Shown here piece after piece: positions 1 through 6,684 of a stretch of DNA of 18,279 nucleotides. Position 1 is the first letter of the stretch; each line of letters begins with the position of its first letter. A program made the position numbers and the translations under genes. The stretch lies in contig CAXBLA010000035.1 in the NCBI GenBank assembly GCA_963976625.1, positions 1 to 18,279 on the forward strand, written 5' to 3'. This stretch comes from UBA1924 sp963976625. Lineage in GTDB: Bacteria; Planctomycetota; Phycisphaerae; Phycisphaerales; UBA1924. Below the pieces are notes generated by a model. The model was not told the origin of the DNA, did not search any database, and was given only the letters and a program-made list of their open reading frames with translations.

Positions 1-853
1 GGTGCCGACGACTTTCCATCTCAAGAGCGCGACGCCGTTCTTGAAGGCGGGCGTGGCGTGTCTGATCGAGAAGCCCTTGGCGCAGAGCGCAGACGAAGCC
101 GAGCAGATCAAGAAAATCGCCGAGGAACATAACGCGTGCTTGATGGTGGGGCATATCGAGCGGTTCAACCCGATCATGCGCGCCATGCAGAAGGCGACCA
201 GTGGTACCGGCGAGCCGATCCGCCCGAGTTTTATCGAGGTGCACCGGGTGTCGCCGATGACCTTCCGCTCGATGGATATCGGCGTGGTGATGGACATGAT
301 GATCCACGACCTGGATGTGGTCCTGATGCTGATGGGCGGGCGCGAGCCCGACGAGGTGCAGGCTTCGGGCGTGGCGGTGATCTCGGAGTTCGAGGACCTG
401 TGCAACGCACGCTTGGTCTGGAATCTCACTGAGGAAGAGGGCGGCGGGCAGTGCGTCGCCAATGTGACGGCTTCTCGCCTGGCGATGAAGACCGAGCGCG
501 TGACACGGATCACGGGCGAGAACGGGTACATCAAGATCGATTACGCGGCCAAGACCGGCACGCTGATCCGCAAGAACGCCAACGAGATCCAGATGCGTGA
601 GGTGCGTGAGCAGCTGCGCAGCGGTGCGGACCTGACGGATATGGACTGGACCGAGCTGATTAATATTGAGCCGCTGGAGATTGATGGCGGCGAGCCGATT
701 GTCAAGGAGATCGAGGCGTTCTTGGAAGCGGTGCGATCGGGGAACCAGCCTGCGATTAACGCGGAGGCCGGGTTTGCCAATGTGCGGACGGCTGAGCGGA
801 TCGTCGCGGCGATCGCGGTTTCGGTGGGAGATAAGGCCGCGGCCCTTTCCTGA
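1..853 (+). CDS. Gfo/Idh/MocA family oxidoreductase, C-terminal part (5' end outside window)
   Basis: This is the 3' part of an NAD(P)-dependent sugar or cyclitol dehydrogenase of the Gfo/Idh/MocA family. The reading frame is already open at the left edge, and the first visible residues (VPTTFHLKSA) fit the end of the Rossmann domain, so the true start lies upstream. Visible hallmarks are the EKP motif (about residues 23-25 of the fragment), GHIERFNP (50-57) and the catalytic-type MDMMIHDLD (97-105). The alpha/beta C-terminal domain follows to the TGA at 851-853. The GHxERFNP and IHDLD wording resembles the UDP-GlcNAc 3-dehydrogenase (GnnA/WlbA) branch, but the substrate cannot be fixed from this fragment. 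No terminator is obvious after the stop. The family call is secure; the specific reaction is open. Confidence 0.9.
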   Translation, partial: VPTTFHLKSATPFLKAGVACLIEKPLAQSADEAEQIKKIAEEHNACLMVGHIERFNPIMRAMQKATSGTGEPIRPSFIEVHRVSPMTFRSMDIGVVMDMMIHDLDVVLMLMGGREPDEVQASGVAVISEFEDLCNARLVWNLTEEEGGGQCVANVTASRLAMKTERVTRITGENGYIKIDYAAKTGTLIRKNANEIQMREVREQLRSGADLTDMDWTELINIEPLEIDGGEPIVKEIEAFLEAVRSGNQPAINAEAGFANVRTAERIVAAIAVSVGDKAAALS

Positions 854-882
854 GCTGTTCACTGATTATCAAATATTCATAT

Positions 883-902
883 TGTTGAACACATGTTGAA
901 CA
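883..902. promoter_or_regulatory. Paired 9-bp palindromes (TGTTGAACA x2), candidate operator
   Basis: The 9-mer TGTTGAACA occurs at 883-891 and again at 894-902, with two bases between. Each copy is itself a palindrome around a central G, and the pair with its flanks forms a near-palindrome of about 22 bases. The local sequence is AT-rich, unlike the genes around it. The position, 212 bases before the S1 start and 30 bases after the dehydrogenase stop, suits a repressor or activator site. The core GAACACATGTT partly resembles a Gram-positive SOS box (GAAC-N4-GTTC) but has G instead of the final C, so a LexA assignment is not claimed. Confidence 0.35.
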
Positions 903-986
903 ACAGCAAAACCATTCAATGCCCGGCGACGGATAGTCGATGAGATCGATCCGCCGGGGGATATAGTTGACCAAGCAGGCGCGAAC

Positions 987-1036
987 ACATCACGCCATAT
1001 CACACGATATCACGCCTTATCATGACACATCACGAC
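987..1036. repeat. Five tandem 10-bp repeats upstream of the S1 gene
   Basis: Five consecutive decamers run without gaps: ACATCACGCC (987-996), ATATCACACG (997-1006), ATATCACGCC (1007-1016), TTATCATGAC (1017-1026) and ACATCACGAC (1027-1036). The shared core is ATCAC at a strict 10-base period, so each copy would face nearly the same side of the DNA helix. The array ends 78 bases before the S1 start codon. A possible -10 hexamer, TATAGT, lies at 962-967 without a good -35. If it is real, the array would be in the 5' leader RNA rather than in promoter DNA. Confidence 0.7.
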
Positions 1037-1114
1037 ATAGCGGGCGCACAGACGCACCCGATTCTTTTTCTTCAGGACTGACACCGTAACCCGTACACAA
1101 GAAACGAACCCAAC

Positions 1115-2680
1115 ATGAGCGACCAACCCAACGAAACCAACCCGGCCCAGGACTCAGCCCCCAAACCAGAGGCGGCTCCGGCTTCAGCTCCGGCACCGGC
1201 ACCGGCACCGGCTCCAGCTCCGGCCCCCACGGCGGCCCCGGTTCCGATGTCGGCCCCGAGCCCTGCGGCTGCTCCGGCTCCTCAGGCTCCGGCTCCTCAA
1301 AACGAAGCGCCGATGAGCATGCAGTCCGCTGAGCTCGATGCGCAGACGAACGCCGAGATCGAGGCGGCGATGTCCGAGATGGCGGATGCGGGGGCGGCTT
1401 CGTCCGACGCCAAGTCATCGGGCGGCAAGATCCGTGGGCCACGCGTGGTCCGCGGCGGGCGCGAGCACCGCACCGGTGTGGTGGTCTCGGTTGGTGCATC
1501 GGACTTGTTCGTTGAGTTCGGGCCCAAGGAGCTGGGCGTGGTCGACATGACCCAGTTCAAGGAAGAGACACCCAAGGTGGGTGACTCGCTCGAGGTCGCG
1601 GTGCAGCGGTACGACAGCGCCGAGTCGCTCTACATCTGCGTGATGCCCGGCTCGGTGCAGAAAGCCGACTGGGAGATGCTGGAGATGGGGCAGGTCGTCG
1701 AGGCCCGCGTCACCGGCACCAACAAGGGCGGGCTTGAGCTTGAGATCGCCGGCCACCGGGCGTTCATGCCCGCGTCGCAGGTCGATATCAACCATGTCGC
1801 GGATCTGTCTGTGTTCGTGGGCGAGAAGATGACCTGCGAGGTGCAGAAGATCGATCGGCGCGGGCAGGGCAATATTTTGCTGAGCCGACGCGACATCATC
1901 GCCAAGGAGCGTGCGAAGCTGGCCGAGGGGCTCAAGGATCGGCTCAACGAGGGCGACACGGTCGAGGGCACCGTGCGCAAGATCATGGACTTCGGTGCGT
2001 TTGTTGATATCGGCGGCATCGATGGGCTGATCCACATCAACGACCTCTCGCACAACCGCGTGAACCACGGGGCCAAGGGCGTCGCGGAGCATGTGAGTGA
2101 AGGACAGAAGGTGACCGTGCAGATCCTCAAGCTCGACTGGGAAGCCAACCGCATCGGGCTGGGGCTCAAGCAGCTTGCGGCTGATCCGTACAAGGCGGCG
2201 ATGAGCGAAGTCGTCGAGGGCGCGCAGCTCTCTGGCAAGGTGACCAAGATCCTGGACTTCGGTGCTTTTGTTGAAGTCGCGCCGGGCGTTGAGGGGCTCG
2301 TGCATATCTCGGAGCTCGAATGGCGCCGCGTGGGCGATGTGTCCGAGGTGCTCACCGAGAACGAGGTGGTGCAGGTCTTGGTGCTCAAGGTTGATCCGGA
2401 CGATCGCAAGATCTCGCTGTCGATCAAGCAGCTCAAGGAGCGCCCGCAGCAAGAAGGCGGTGGCGGCAATAAGGGCGGCGGCGGCGGCGGCGGTGGCCGA
2501 GGCGGTCGCGGTGGACGCGGCGGGGGCGGTCGTGACGATCGTGACCCGGCGGAGATCTTGAAGGAAACGCCTCAGCTTCGTCGTCTGCGTGAGCAGGCCA
2601 AGAAGAGCAAGCCCAAGAGCGGCGGCGGGATCGGCAATGCCGGCGGGCTCGGCATCGGGCTCGGCGATCTGAAGCTCTGA
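1115..2680 (+). CDS. rpsA: 30S ribosomal protein S1 homologue, four S1 domains, Pro/Ala head and Gly/Arg tail
   Basis: A 521-residue RNA-binding protein of the ribosomal S1 family, which helps the small subunit capture mRNA. Four OB-fold S1 domains are visible at about 118-178, 190-258, 279-353 and 368-439. The last two are the most canonical (IMDFGAFVDIGGIDGLIHI and ILDFGAFVEVAPGVEGLVHI); the first is divergent. Escherichia coli S1 has six domains, while four is common elsewhere. The first 65 residues are Pro/Ala-rich and disordered. Residues 447-473 are almost pure Gly with Arg (RGG-like), followed by a basic tail. The ATG at 1115 has no Shine-Dalgarno (upstream bases ACGAACCCAAC). The gene stands alone, with a possible regulatory region before it and a strong terminator after it. 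A general S1-domain RNA-binding protein is the alternative if another rpsA exists elsewhere. Confidence 0.88.
   Translation: MSDQPNETNPAQDSAPKPEAAPASAPAPAPAPAPAPAPTAAPVPMSAPSPAAAPAPQAPAPQNEAPMSMQSAELDAQTNAEIEAAMSEMADAGAASSDAKSSGGKIRGPRVVRGGREHRTGVVVSVGASDLFVEFGPKELGVVDMTQFKEETPKVGDSLEVAVQRYDSAESLYICVMPGSVQKADWEMLEMGQVVEARVTGTNKGGLELEIAGHRAFMPASQVDINHVADLSVFVGEKMTCEVQKIDRRGQGNILLSRRDIIAKERAKLAEGLKDRLNEGDTVEGTVRKIMDFGAFVDIGGIDGLIHINDLSHNRVNHGAKGVAEHVSEGQKVTVQILKLDWEANRIGLGLKQLAADPYKAAMSEVVEGAQLSGKVTKILDFGAFVEVAPGVEGLVHISELEWRRVGDVSEVLTENEVVQVLVLKVDPDDRKISLSIKQLKERPQQEGGGGNKGGGGGGGGRGGRGGRGGGGRDDRDPAEILKETPQLRRLREQAKKSKPKSGGGIGNAGGLGIGLGDLKL
1190..1207 (+). repeat. CCGGCA hexanucleotide repeat inside the S1 gene
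   Basis: Three perfect CCGGCA units are followed by imperfect CCGGCT/CCAGCT/CCGGCC units. They encode an alternating Ala-Pro run (about residues 24-38 of S1). Gain or loss of a unit would keep the frame, so length variation between strains is plausible. Confidence 0.7.
2474..2491 (+). repeat. (GGC)6 triplet run inside the S1 gene
   Basis: Six in-frame GGC codons encode the core of the poly-Gly stretch near the S1 C-terminus, followed by GGT and Gly/Arg codons. It is an in-frame microsatellite that could slip without breaking the protein. Confidence 0.75.
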
Positions 2681-2717
2681 GCGGTTTGACTCAGTACAGA
2701 TATATAAAAGGAAGAAG

Positions 2718-2745
2718 CCGCCCGTGAGAATCACGGGCGGTTTTT
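2718..2745 (+). terminator. Rho-independent terminator of the S1 gene
   Basis: A perfect 10-bp stem, CCGCCCGTGA (2718-2727) with TCACGGGCGG (2731-2740), closes a 3-base loop (GAA) and is followed directly by TTTTT (2741-2745). It lies 38 bases after the S1 stop. Confidence 0.93.
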
Positions 2746-3051
2746 ATAGTTGTGTACTCATTCAATGCGTCATGTGCATTCGGAAATTGTCTGGGAGTAG
2801 CCGAGCTTGGTCCCTATGTCGCTTAGGAATCAGGACGATGCAGTGCCTGTGTACCGTTGGACACCGACAGCAAGTGGGGCACACACGATCCGGGGGCTGG
2901 TGGTCATTCCCATTTTTCCAGTTGAGCGATAAAAACGCAGATCGACTGGGCCCAAGAGGGGGAGGCGATGTTTGGGGTGGTGCCGATCTGGTGGCGTGAG
3001 GTGGAGCTTGATCACACGGTGATCGTGGAGCCCTGAACTTAGATCTGGCTT
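2746..3051. other. 306-base stretch without a recognisable gene
   Basis: This stretch lies between the S1 terminator and the 3' end of dut. The short open frames here have no start signals, no recognisable motifs and no family resemblance. The only structure seen is an inverted repeat GATCAC-ACG-GTGATC at 3010-3024, just downstream of dut on the minus strand. It has no U-run, so it is at best a weak or factor-dependent end for dut. Confidence 0.5.
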
Positions 3052-3636
3052 TTATGCGATGCCGGTGGAGCCGAAGCCGGCGGAGCCTCGGGCGGTGTCG
3101 TCGAGTTCGTTGACTTCTAAGATCGTCGCGTGGGCGACGGGGGCGATGATCATCTGGGCGATGCGGTCGCCGTGGTTGATGGTGTAGGGGACTTTGGAGA
3201 GGTTGATCAGGGCGATGAACATCTCGCCGCGGTAGTCGGCGTCGATGGTGCCCGGGGCGTTGGGGAGCGAGATGCCGTGCTTTGTGGAGAGCCCGGAGCG
3301 TGGGCGGACCTGGCCCTCGTGCCCGAAGGGGATGGCGCAGGCGTAGCCCAGGGGGATCTTGACGATCTCGCCCGGCTCGACGGTGACCGATGCGGGCATG
3401 TCATGGCGGGGGAGGCAGGCGGCCAGGTCGAGCCCGGCGGCGTGGGTTGATTTGTATTGGGGGAGGATGGCGCGATCGTCGAGGCGTTTGATGCGGAGCT
3501 GGGTGGCGCTGACGCGTCCGACGCCGGGGACTTTGATCTCGGCGTGGAAATCGGTCGGGCGAGGGTTGTTGTTTGTATTGCTGGGGTTGGAGTTGTTGGG
3601 CAGTTGGCTCGGCGAACGATCAGTAGTGGTGCTCAT
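3052..3636 (-). CDS. dut: dUTPase (dUTP diphosphatase)
   Basis: A trimeric-type dUTPase that hydrolyses dUTP to dUMP and pyrophosphate, keeping uracil out of DNA and feeding dTMP synthesis. With the ATG at 3636 it has 194 residues. All five family motifs are present in order: AGLDLAA (67-73), RPRSGLS (111-117), GTIDADYRGE (129-138, with the catalytic Asp and the sugar-discriminating Tyr), GDRIAQM (156-162) and RGSAGFGSTG (183-192). The first 30 residues are a disordered Asn/Ser/Pro-rich extension not usual for the family, whose members are about 150 residues. An in-frame ATG at 3654 would add six residues, with GAGGAG 14 bases before it. I prefer 3636, where a TATCAT hexamer lies six bases upstream. 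It is followed by no clear terminator and preceded by a small unknown gene on the same strand. Confidence 0.95.
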   Translation of the reverse strand: MSTTTDRSPSQLPNNSNPSNTNNNPRPTDFHAEIKVPGVGRVSATQLRIKRLDDRAILPQYKSTHAAGLDLAACLPRHDMPASVTVEPGEIVKIPLGYACAIPFGHEGQVRPRSGLSTKHGISLPNAPGTIDADYRGEMFIALINLSKVPYTINHGDRIAQMIIAPVAHATILEVNELDDTARGSAGFGSTGIA

Positions 3637-3642
3637 GGTGCA

Positions 3643-3648
3643 ATGATA
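3643..3648 (-). promoter_or_regulatory. Candidate -10 hexamer TATCAT for a leaderless dut mRNA
   Basis: On the minus strand TATCAT lies six bases before the dut ATG at 3636. Initiation at the usual distance would begin the mRNA at or next to the start codon, which would explain the missing Shine-Dalgarno. No good -35 is visible. The hexamer sits inside the alternative longer dut reading (start at 3654). Confidence 0.3.
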
Positions 3649-3717
3649 ATGCATCCGAGTAGTGAAGTCTCCTCGGTTGGGTGCTTGCGTGTAATGAAGA
3701 TTTTGATCAGGCGCTGA

Positions 3718-4035
3718 TCAGGCGATCGAGGTGGCGATCGGACTAGAAACATCAGCTTCGATCGAGCCGATGAGGGCGATGTCCTCGTCGGTGAGGTTTC
3801 GGCGGAGGTCATCGAGGACGCGGTTGAACGAGTCGATGAGTCGGCGGGTGGAGTTGATCGCGGTGTCCATCGAGGATTTGCCGGTGACTTGTTTGATCAG
3901 GTCGGGCTGGTGTATCTGGGCGAGGTTCTGCTCGGAGATCGATTTGGCGTCGATGAGCGAGTTGAGGAGGTTGAGGGCTTCGTCGCGGCGTTGGGTCGTT
4001 TCTTGGATCATGCGCTGCTTGGATGTCATGGACAT
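3718..4035 (-). CDS. Small helical protein of unknown function
   Basis: I do not recognise a family. The start at 4035 is set by a clear Shine-Dalgarno (AAAGGAG, seven bases upstream of the ATG), giving 105 residues; a longer in-frame reading from 4077 lacks such a site. The protein is polar and appears almost wholly alpha-helical, with likely amphipathic or coiled segments at about 5-48 and 55-82. There is no signal peptide, membrane segment, Cys motif or obvious catalytic signature. Its stop lies 81 bases before the dut ATG on the same strand, so the two may be co-transcribed. A structural or adaptor role is possible, but nothing here proves a function. Confidence 0.75.
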   Translation of the reverse strand: MSMTSKQRMIQETTQRRDEALNLLNSLIDAKSISEQNLAQIHQPDLIKQVTGKSSMDTAINSTRRLIDSFNRVLDDLRRNLTDEDIALIGSIEADVSSPIATSIA

Positions 4036-4208
4036 GAAGGGCTCCTTTGGCAGACAGATGATATCACCTTTGGGCATGTGGGGTGCGGGTGATGATCTGT
4101 ATCTTGTTATTCTCGCGTTCTTTAAGTCCTTGGTAAGTCATCGGCCAACTGGCGGAGAGTATTCAATATTTTCGGACGCTCGGTGTTTGGCAGCTCAACG
4201 CGTGAGTG

Positions 4209-4232
4209 CGGCGGTGCATGCGAAAACCGCCG
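4209..4232. other. Hairpin downstream of the membrane-protein gene, no U-run
   Basis: CGGCGGT (4209-4215) pairs perfectly with ACCGCCG (4226-4232) around a 10-base loop. It lies about 40 bases past the stop of the minus-strand membrane-protein gene and 174 bases before the start of the next minus-strand gene. Neither strand has a following T-run, so it may be a transcript-end stabiliser or a weak terminator. Confidence 0.35.
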
Positions 4233-4270
4233 GAAATAGGCAAGAATCATGGATAGCGGCTTGTGGTTGG

Positions 4271-5227
4271 TCAATCGTCGTCGTCATCGCCGGCGTTTGA
4301 TGAACGGTTTTTGTTTGCACTGCTGTTGAGGAATCCGAGCTGGACCATGAGCCCCAGGGCCGTGAGGATGACCCACACGATGGCCCAGATGATGGCGGAT
4401 TGGTCGAGGAAGTCGGGGCGTTGCCCGGTGCGTGCGGTGAGCAGTGCGGAGGTCGCGCCGATGCAGACGGCCGAGCCCGAGAGGCTGGTGACGAGTGCGG
4501 TGGTGCGTTTAGGCATCATGACCCCGACCAAGAGCCCGAAGGCGAAGCCGGCGAATCCGGCGCTGAGGATGATGAGCTTCTCACGATCTGGACGCTCGGC
4601 CAGGTCGGCCTGGATGGTGTTGTACATGTGCTCGATGAACTCTTTGGATCGCGTGGCGGCGTCCTTGATCTGCTGCTTGGCGTCGTCGTTGAGGATGTTG
4701 CCGTCCTCGTCGAGGCGATCAAAGGCTTCTTCGGCGGCTTCGCGGTTGATCGTATCGTTGAGTGAGGTTTTGATCCCGGCGAGGGTGTCGGCGGTGTCTT
4801 CGCCTGATTCGACGAGGGCGGCTTCGGTCTCGGAGAGGCCGTCGGATTGTGGGGGGTTGGCGCTCAGGAAGATGAGTGCGCCAACGACGCCGGCGGCGGC
4901 GAAGGCCATCGAGGAGGTGATGGCGATGACGAGGCGGAACATGGCCAGAGAGACTAAGGAGCCGATCAAGCCACCGGCGAGGAGCCCGGTGATGCCCGGG
5001 GTGAGGGTGAATCCTCCGGGGTGGAAGGTGGGCAGCCCGGTGAGGGGGAGGATGGTGGTGCCGACGAAGGCGCCGATGGCGAGCCCGAAGAGGAAGAAGA
5101 CGGGCTTGATGACGCGGGCGCCGACGAGCCAGAGCAGGAGCCCGGCCATGAGTGCCATCCCCAGGGGGACGGAGCCGCCCTCGGGGAGGGACTGGGCGAG
5201 GACGAGCGTGGAGTCGAGTGTGTGCAT
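4271..5227 (-). CDS. Seven-helix membrane protein of unknown function
   Basis: An integral membrane protein of 318 residues from the ATG at 5227 (a longer frame back to a TTG at 5338 has no support). Seven hydrophobic helices are apparent at about 22-38, 43-60, 79-96, 98-122, 218-238, 244-264 and 278-298. Between helices 4 and 5 lies an acidic, helical soluble stretch (125-216) containing LDEDGN, which looks like half an EF-hand loop. The C-terminus is a run of five Asp. The first helices (GARVIKPVFFLFGLAIGAF) recall the TM7S3/TM198 (DUF4203) type of domain, but only loosely. No Shine-Dalgarno is visible. It is divergent from pheA, with 173 bases between the starts. The function is unknown. 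Confidence 0.8.
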   Translation of the reverse strand: MHTLDSTLVLAQSLPEGGSVPLGMALMAGLLLWLVGARVIKPVFFLFGLAIGAFVGTTILPLTGLPTFHPGGFTLTPGITGLLAGGLIGSLVSLAMFRLVIAITSSMAFAAAGVVGALIFLSANPPQSDGLSETEAALVESGEDTADTLAGIKTSLNDTINREAAEEAFDRLDEDGNILNDDAKQQIKDAATRSKEFIEHMYNTIQADLAERPDREKLIILSAGFAGFAFGLLVGVMMPKRTTALVTSLSGSAVCIGATSALLTARTGQRPDFLDQSAIIWAIVWVILTALGLMVQLGFLNSSANKNRSSNAGDDDDD

Positions 5228-5388
5228 AACAGTGTATTGTTGGGATGCGGGGGCGGAGATTTCGGATCTTGGGCCCGGAATGACGGAGTTTGCGCGTTGA
5301 GCGGGTGAAAACGGTGTTCTTGGGGGACTATCGGACAAACCTGCGTGAAGTGGCCATCGGGGGTGATACCGGGGGGCGGATCGGGCGA

Positions 5389-5394
5389 TATCGT
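5389..5394 (+). promoter_or_regulatory. Candidate -10 hexamer TATCGT before pheA
   Basis: TATCGT lies six bases before the pheA ATG at 5401, where no Shine-Dalgarno is visible. The spacing matches the hexamers before dut, pdxA and the GNAT gene. The match to TATAAT is only four of six and no -35 is seen, so this is weak on its own. Confidence 0.22.
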
Positions 5395-5400
5395 AGGTGT

Positions 5401-6639
5401 ATGGCGAAAAAAACGACCAAGAAGACCGCGAAGAAAACCACCAAGAAGCCCGCCAAAAAAACGGGCAAGAAGCCCGCTAGCACCAAGCCGGCTCAAACGG
5501 GTTCGGGCGCGAGCGAGAGTGCGCAGGCCTCGAAGGACCTGGCGGGCTTCCGCACCAAGATTGATCGGCTCGATCGGAAGCTGGTCGACCTGCTCAACGA
5601 GCGGGCCAAGCTGGTGGTCGGGGTTGGGGAGCTCAAGCGTGGATCGGACACGCCGATTTATGCGCCGCATCGTGAGGCTCAGGTGCTCGAGAAGGCGCTG
5701 GGGCGGAACGAGGGGCCGTTGCCTGATCGGACGATCGAGGGCGTGTACCGCGAACTGATGTCCGGGTCGTTTGCATTAGAGCGCCCGTTGCGGATCGGGT
5801 ATCTGGGGCCGGCGGGTTCGTACTCGCACCAGGCGTCGGTCAAGCAGTTTGGGTCGTCGGTGGATTATGAGGATCTGCAGCTGATCGAGGGCGTGTTTAC
5901 CGAGGTGCGTCGCGGGCATGTGAACTATGGACTGGTGCCGATCGAGAACTCGATCGGGGGCGGGATCACGGAGACGCTCGATGCGCTGGCGGTCAATGCA
6001 GGGCATGTGCATGTATACGCCGAGGCGCAGATCGCGATTTGTCATATGTTGCTCACGGACTGTGCGCCCCACGATGTGCGGCGGATTCATTCCAAGCCCG
6101 AGGTGTTTGCGCAGTGTAGGAACTGGTTGACCACGCAGTATCCCAACGCGGCGTTGATCCCCGATGCGTCGACGAGCCAGTCGGTGAAGACGGCGATCAA
6201 GGAGAACCAGCTGGCGGCGGAGATCGGGGCACAGCCCGGATCGGCGGCGATTGCTTCGGAGCTGGCGGGCGAGCTGTATGGCTTGCCGGTGCTGTTTCGG
6301 AACATTGCGGACAACCCGGATAATATTACGCGGTTCTACATTATCTCGAAGGAGAAGGCGCTGGCGAGCGGGGACGACAAGACTTCGATTATGTTCGCCA
6401 CCGAGGACAAATCGGGTGCGCTCGTCGAGGTGCTCCAGGCGTTTCAAAATGAAGGTGTGAACCTGAGCCATATCGATAAGCGCCCGTCCGGGCGCGAGAA
6501 CTGGAGCTACGCGTTTTACATTGATGCGCTCGGGCATCGGGATGATGCTGCGATGGTGCGAGCGATCAAGAACGCCAAGACGCACTGCAAGGAGCTGCAT
6601 GTGCTCGGGTCGTATCCACGATCGAAGCGGATACTCTGA
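5401..6639 (+). CDS. pheA: Bifunctional chorismate mutase/prephenate dehydratase with lysine-rich N-terminal tail
   Basis: The P-protein of phenylalanine synthesis: it converts chorismate to prephenate and then to phenylpyruvate. With the ATG at 5401 it has 412 residues. An AroQ chorismate mutase domain (about 46-125, RTKIDRLDRKLVDLLNERAK) is followed by the prephenate dehydratase domain (130-313, GYLGPAGSYSHQA; VPIENSIGGG; catalytic TRF at 310-312) and a C-terminal ACT domain (327-405). The ACT domain has the Phe-sensing GAL and RP motifs (SGALVEVL; IDKRPSG in place of the usual ESRP), so feedback by phenylalanine is likely. The first 30 residues are a Lys/Thr/Pro/Ala tail of the histone-H1 kind, absent from ordinary P-proteins. 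An in-frame extension back to 5290 exists, but the ATG is the better start. pdxA follows after 45 bases, probably in the same transcript. Confidence 0.95.
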   Translation: MAKKTTKKTAKKTTKKPAKKTGKKPASTKPAQTGSGASESAQASKDLAGFRTKIDRLDRKLVDLLNERAKLVVGVGELKRGSDTPIYAPHREAQVLEKALGRNEGPLPDRTIEGVYRELMSGSFALERPLRIGYLGPAGSYSHQASVKQFGSSVDYEDLQLIEGVFTEVRRGHVNYGLVPIENSIGGGITETLDALAVNAGHVHVYAEAQIAICHMLLTDCAPHDVRRIHSKPEVFAQCRNWLTTQYPNAALIPDASTSQSVKTAIKENQLAAEIGAQPGSAAIASELAGELYGLPVLFRNIADNPDNITRFYIISKEKALASGDDKTSIMFATEDKSGALVEVLQAFQNEGVNLSHIDKRPSGRENWSYAFYIDALGHRDDAAMVRAIKNAKTHCKELHVLGSYPRSKRIL

Positions 6640-6673
6640 GTGGTCGATCTGCATCATCACTGAGCACAGTGCG

Positions 6674-6679
6674 TATGAT
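6674..6679 (+). promoter_or_regulatory. Candidate -10 hexamer TATGAT before pdxA
   Basis: TATGAT matches TATAAT at five of six positions and lies five bases before the GTG start at 6685. It could give a leaderless pdxA transcript within the pheA-pdxA unit. No -35 of standard type is seen 16-18 bases upstream. Confidence 0.3.
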
Positions 6680-6684
6680 TGTGT

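Noticed and set aside
883..902. LexA/SOS box identity for the palindromic pair
   Set aside because: The last base of the GAAC-N4-GTTC core does not match, and no SOS gene lies next to it; kept only as an unassigned candidate operator.
987..1036. CRISPR array
   Set aside because: The units are 10 bases with no spacers; it is a simple tandem repeat, not repeat-spacer structure, and no cas genes are present.
2686..2706. TTGACT followed by TATATA after the S1 gene, promoter-like
   Set aside because: The spacing is only nine bases, far from the 16-18 needed, and a terminator follows immediately.
1415..2734. Minus-strand open frame (439 codons) opposite the S1 gene
   Set aside because: No motif, composition typical of an antisense shadow, and its start region runs through the S1 terminator.
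2724..2999. Plus-strand open frame after the S1 terminator
   Set aside because: It starts inside the terminator hairpin, has no ribosome binding site, and its product has no family features.
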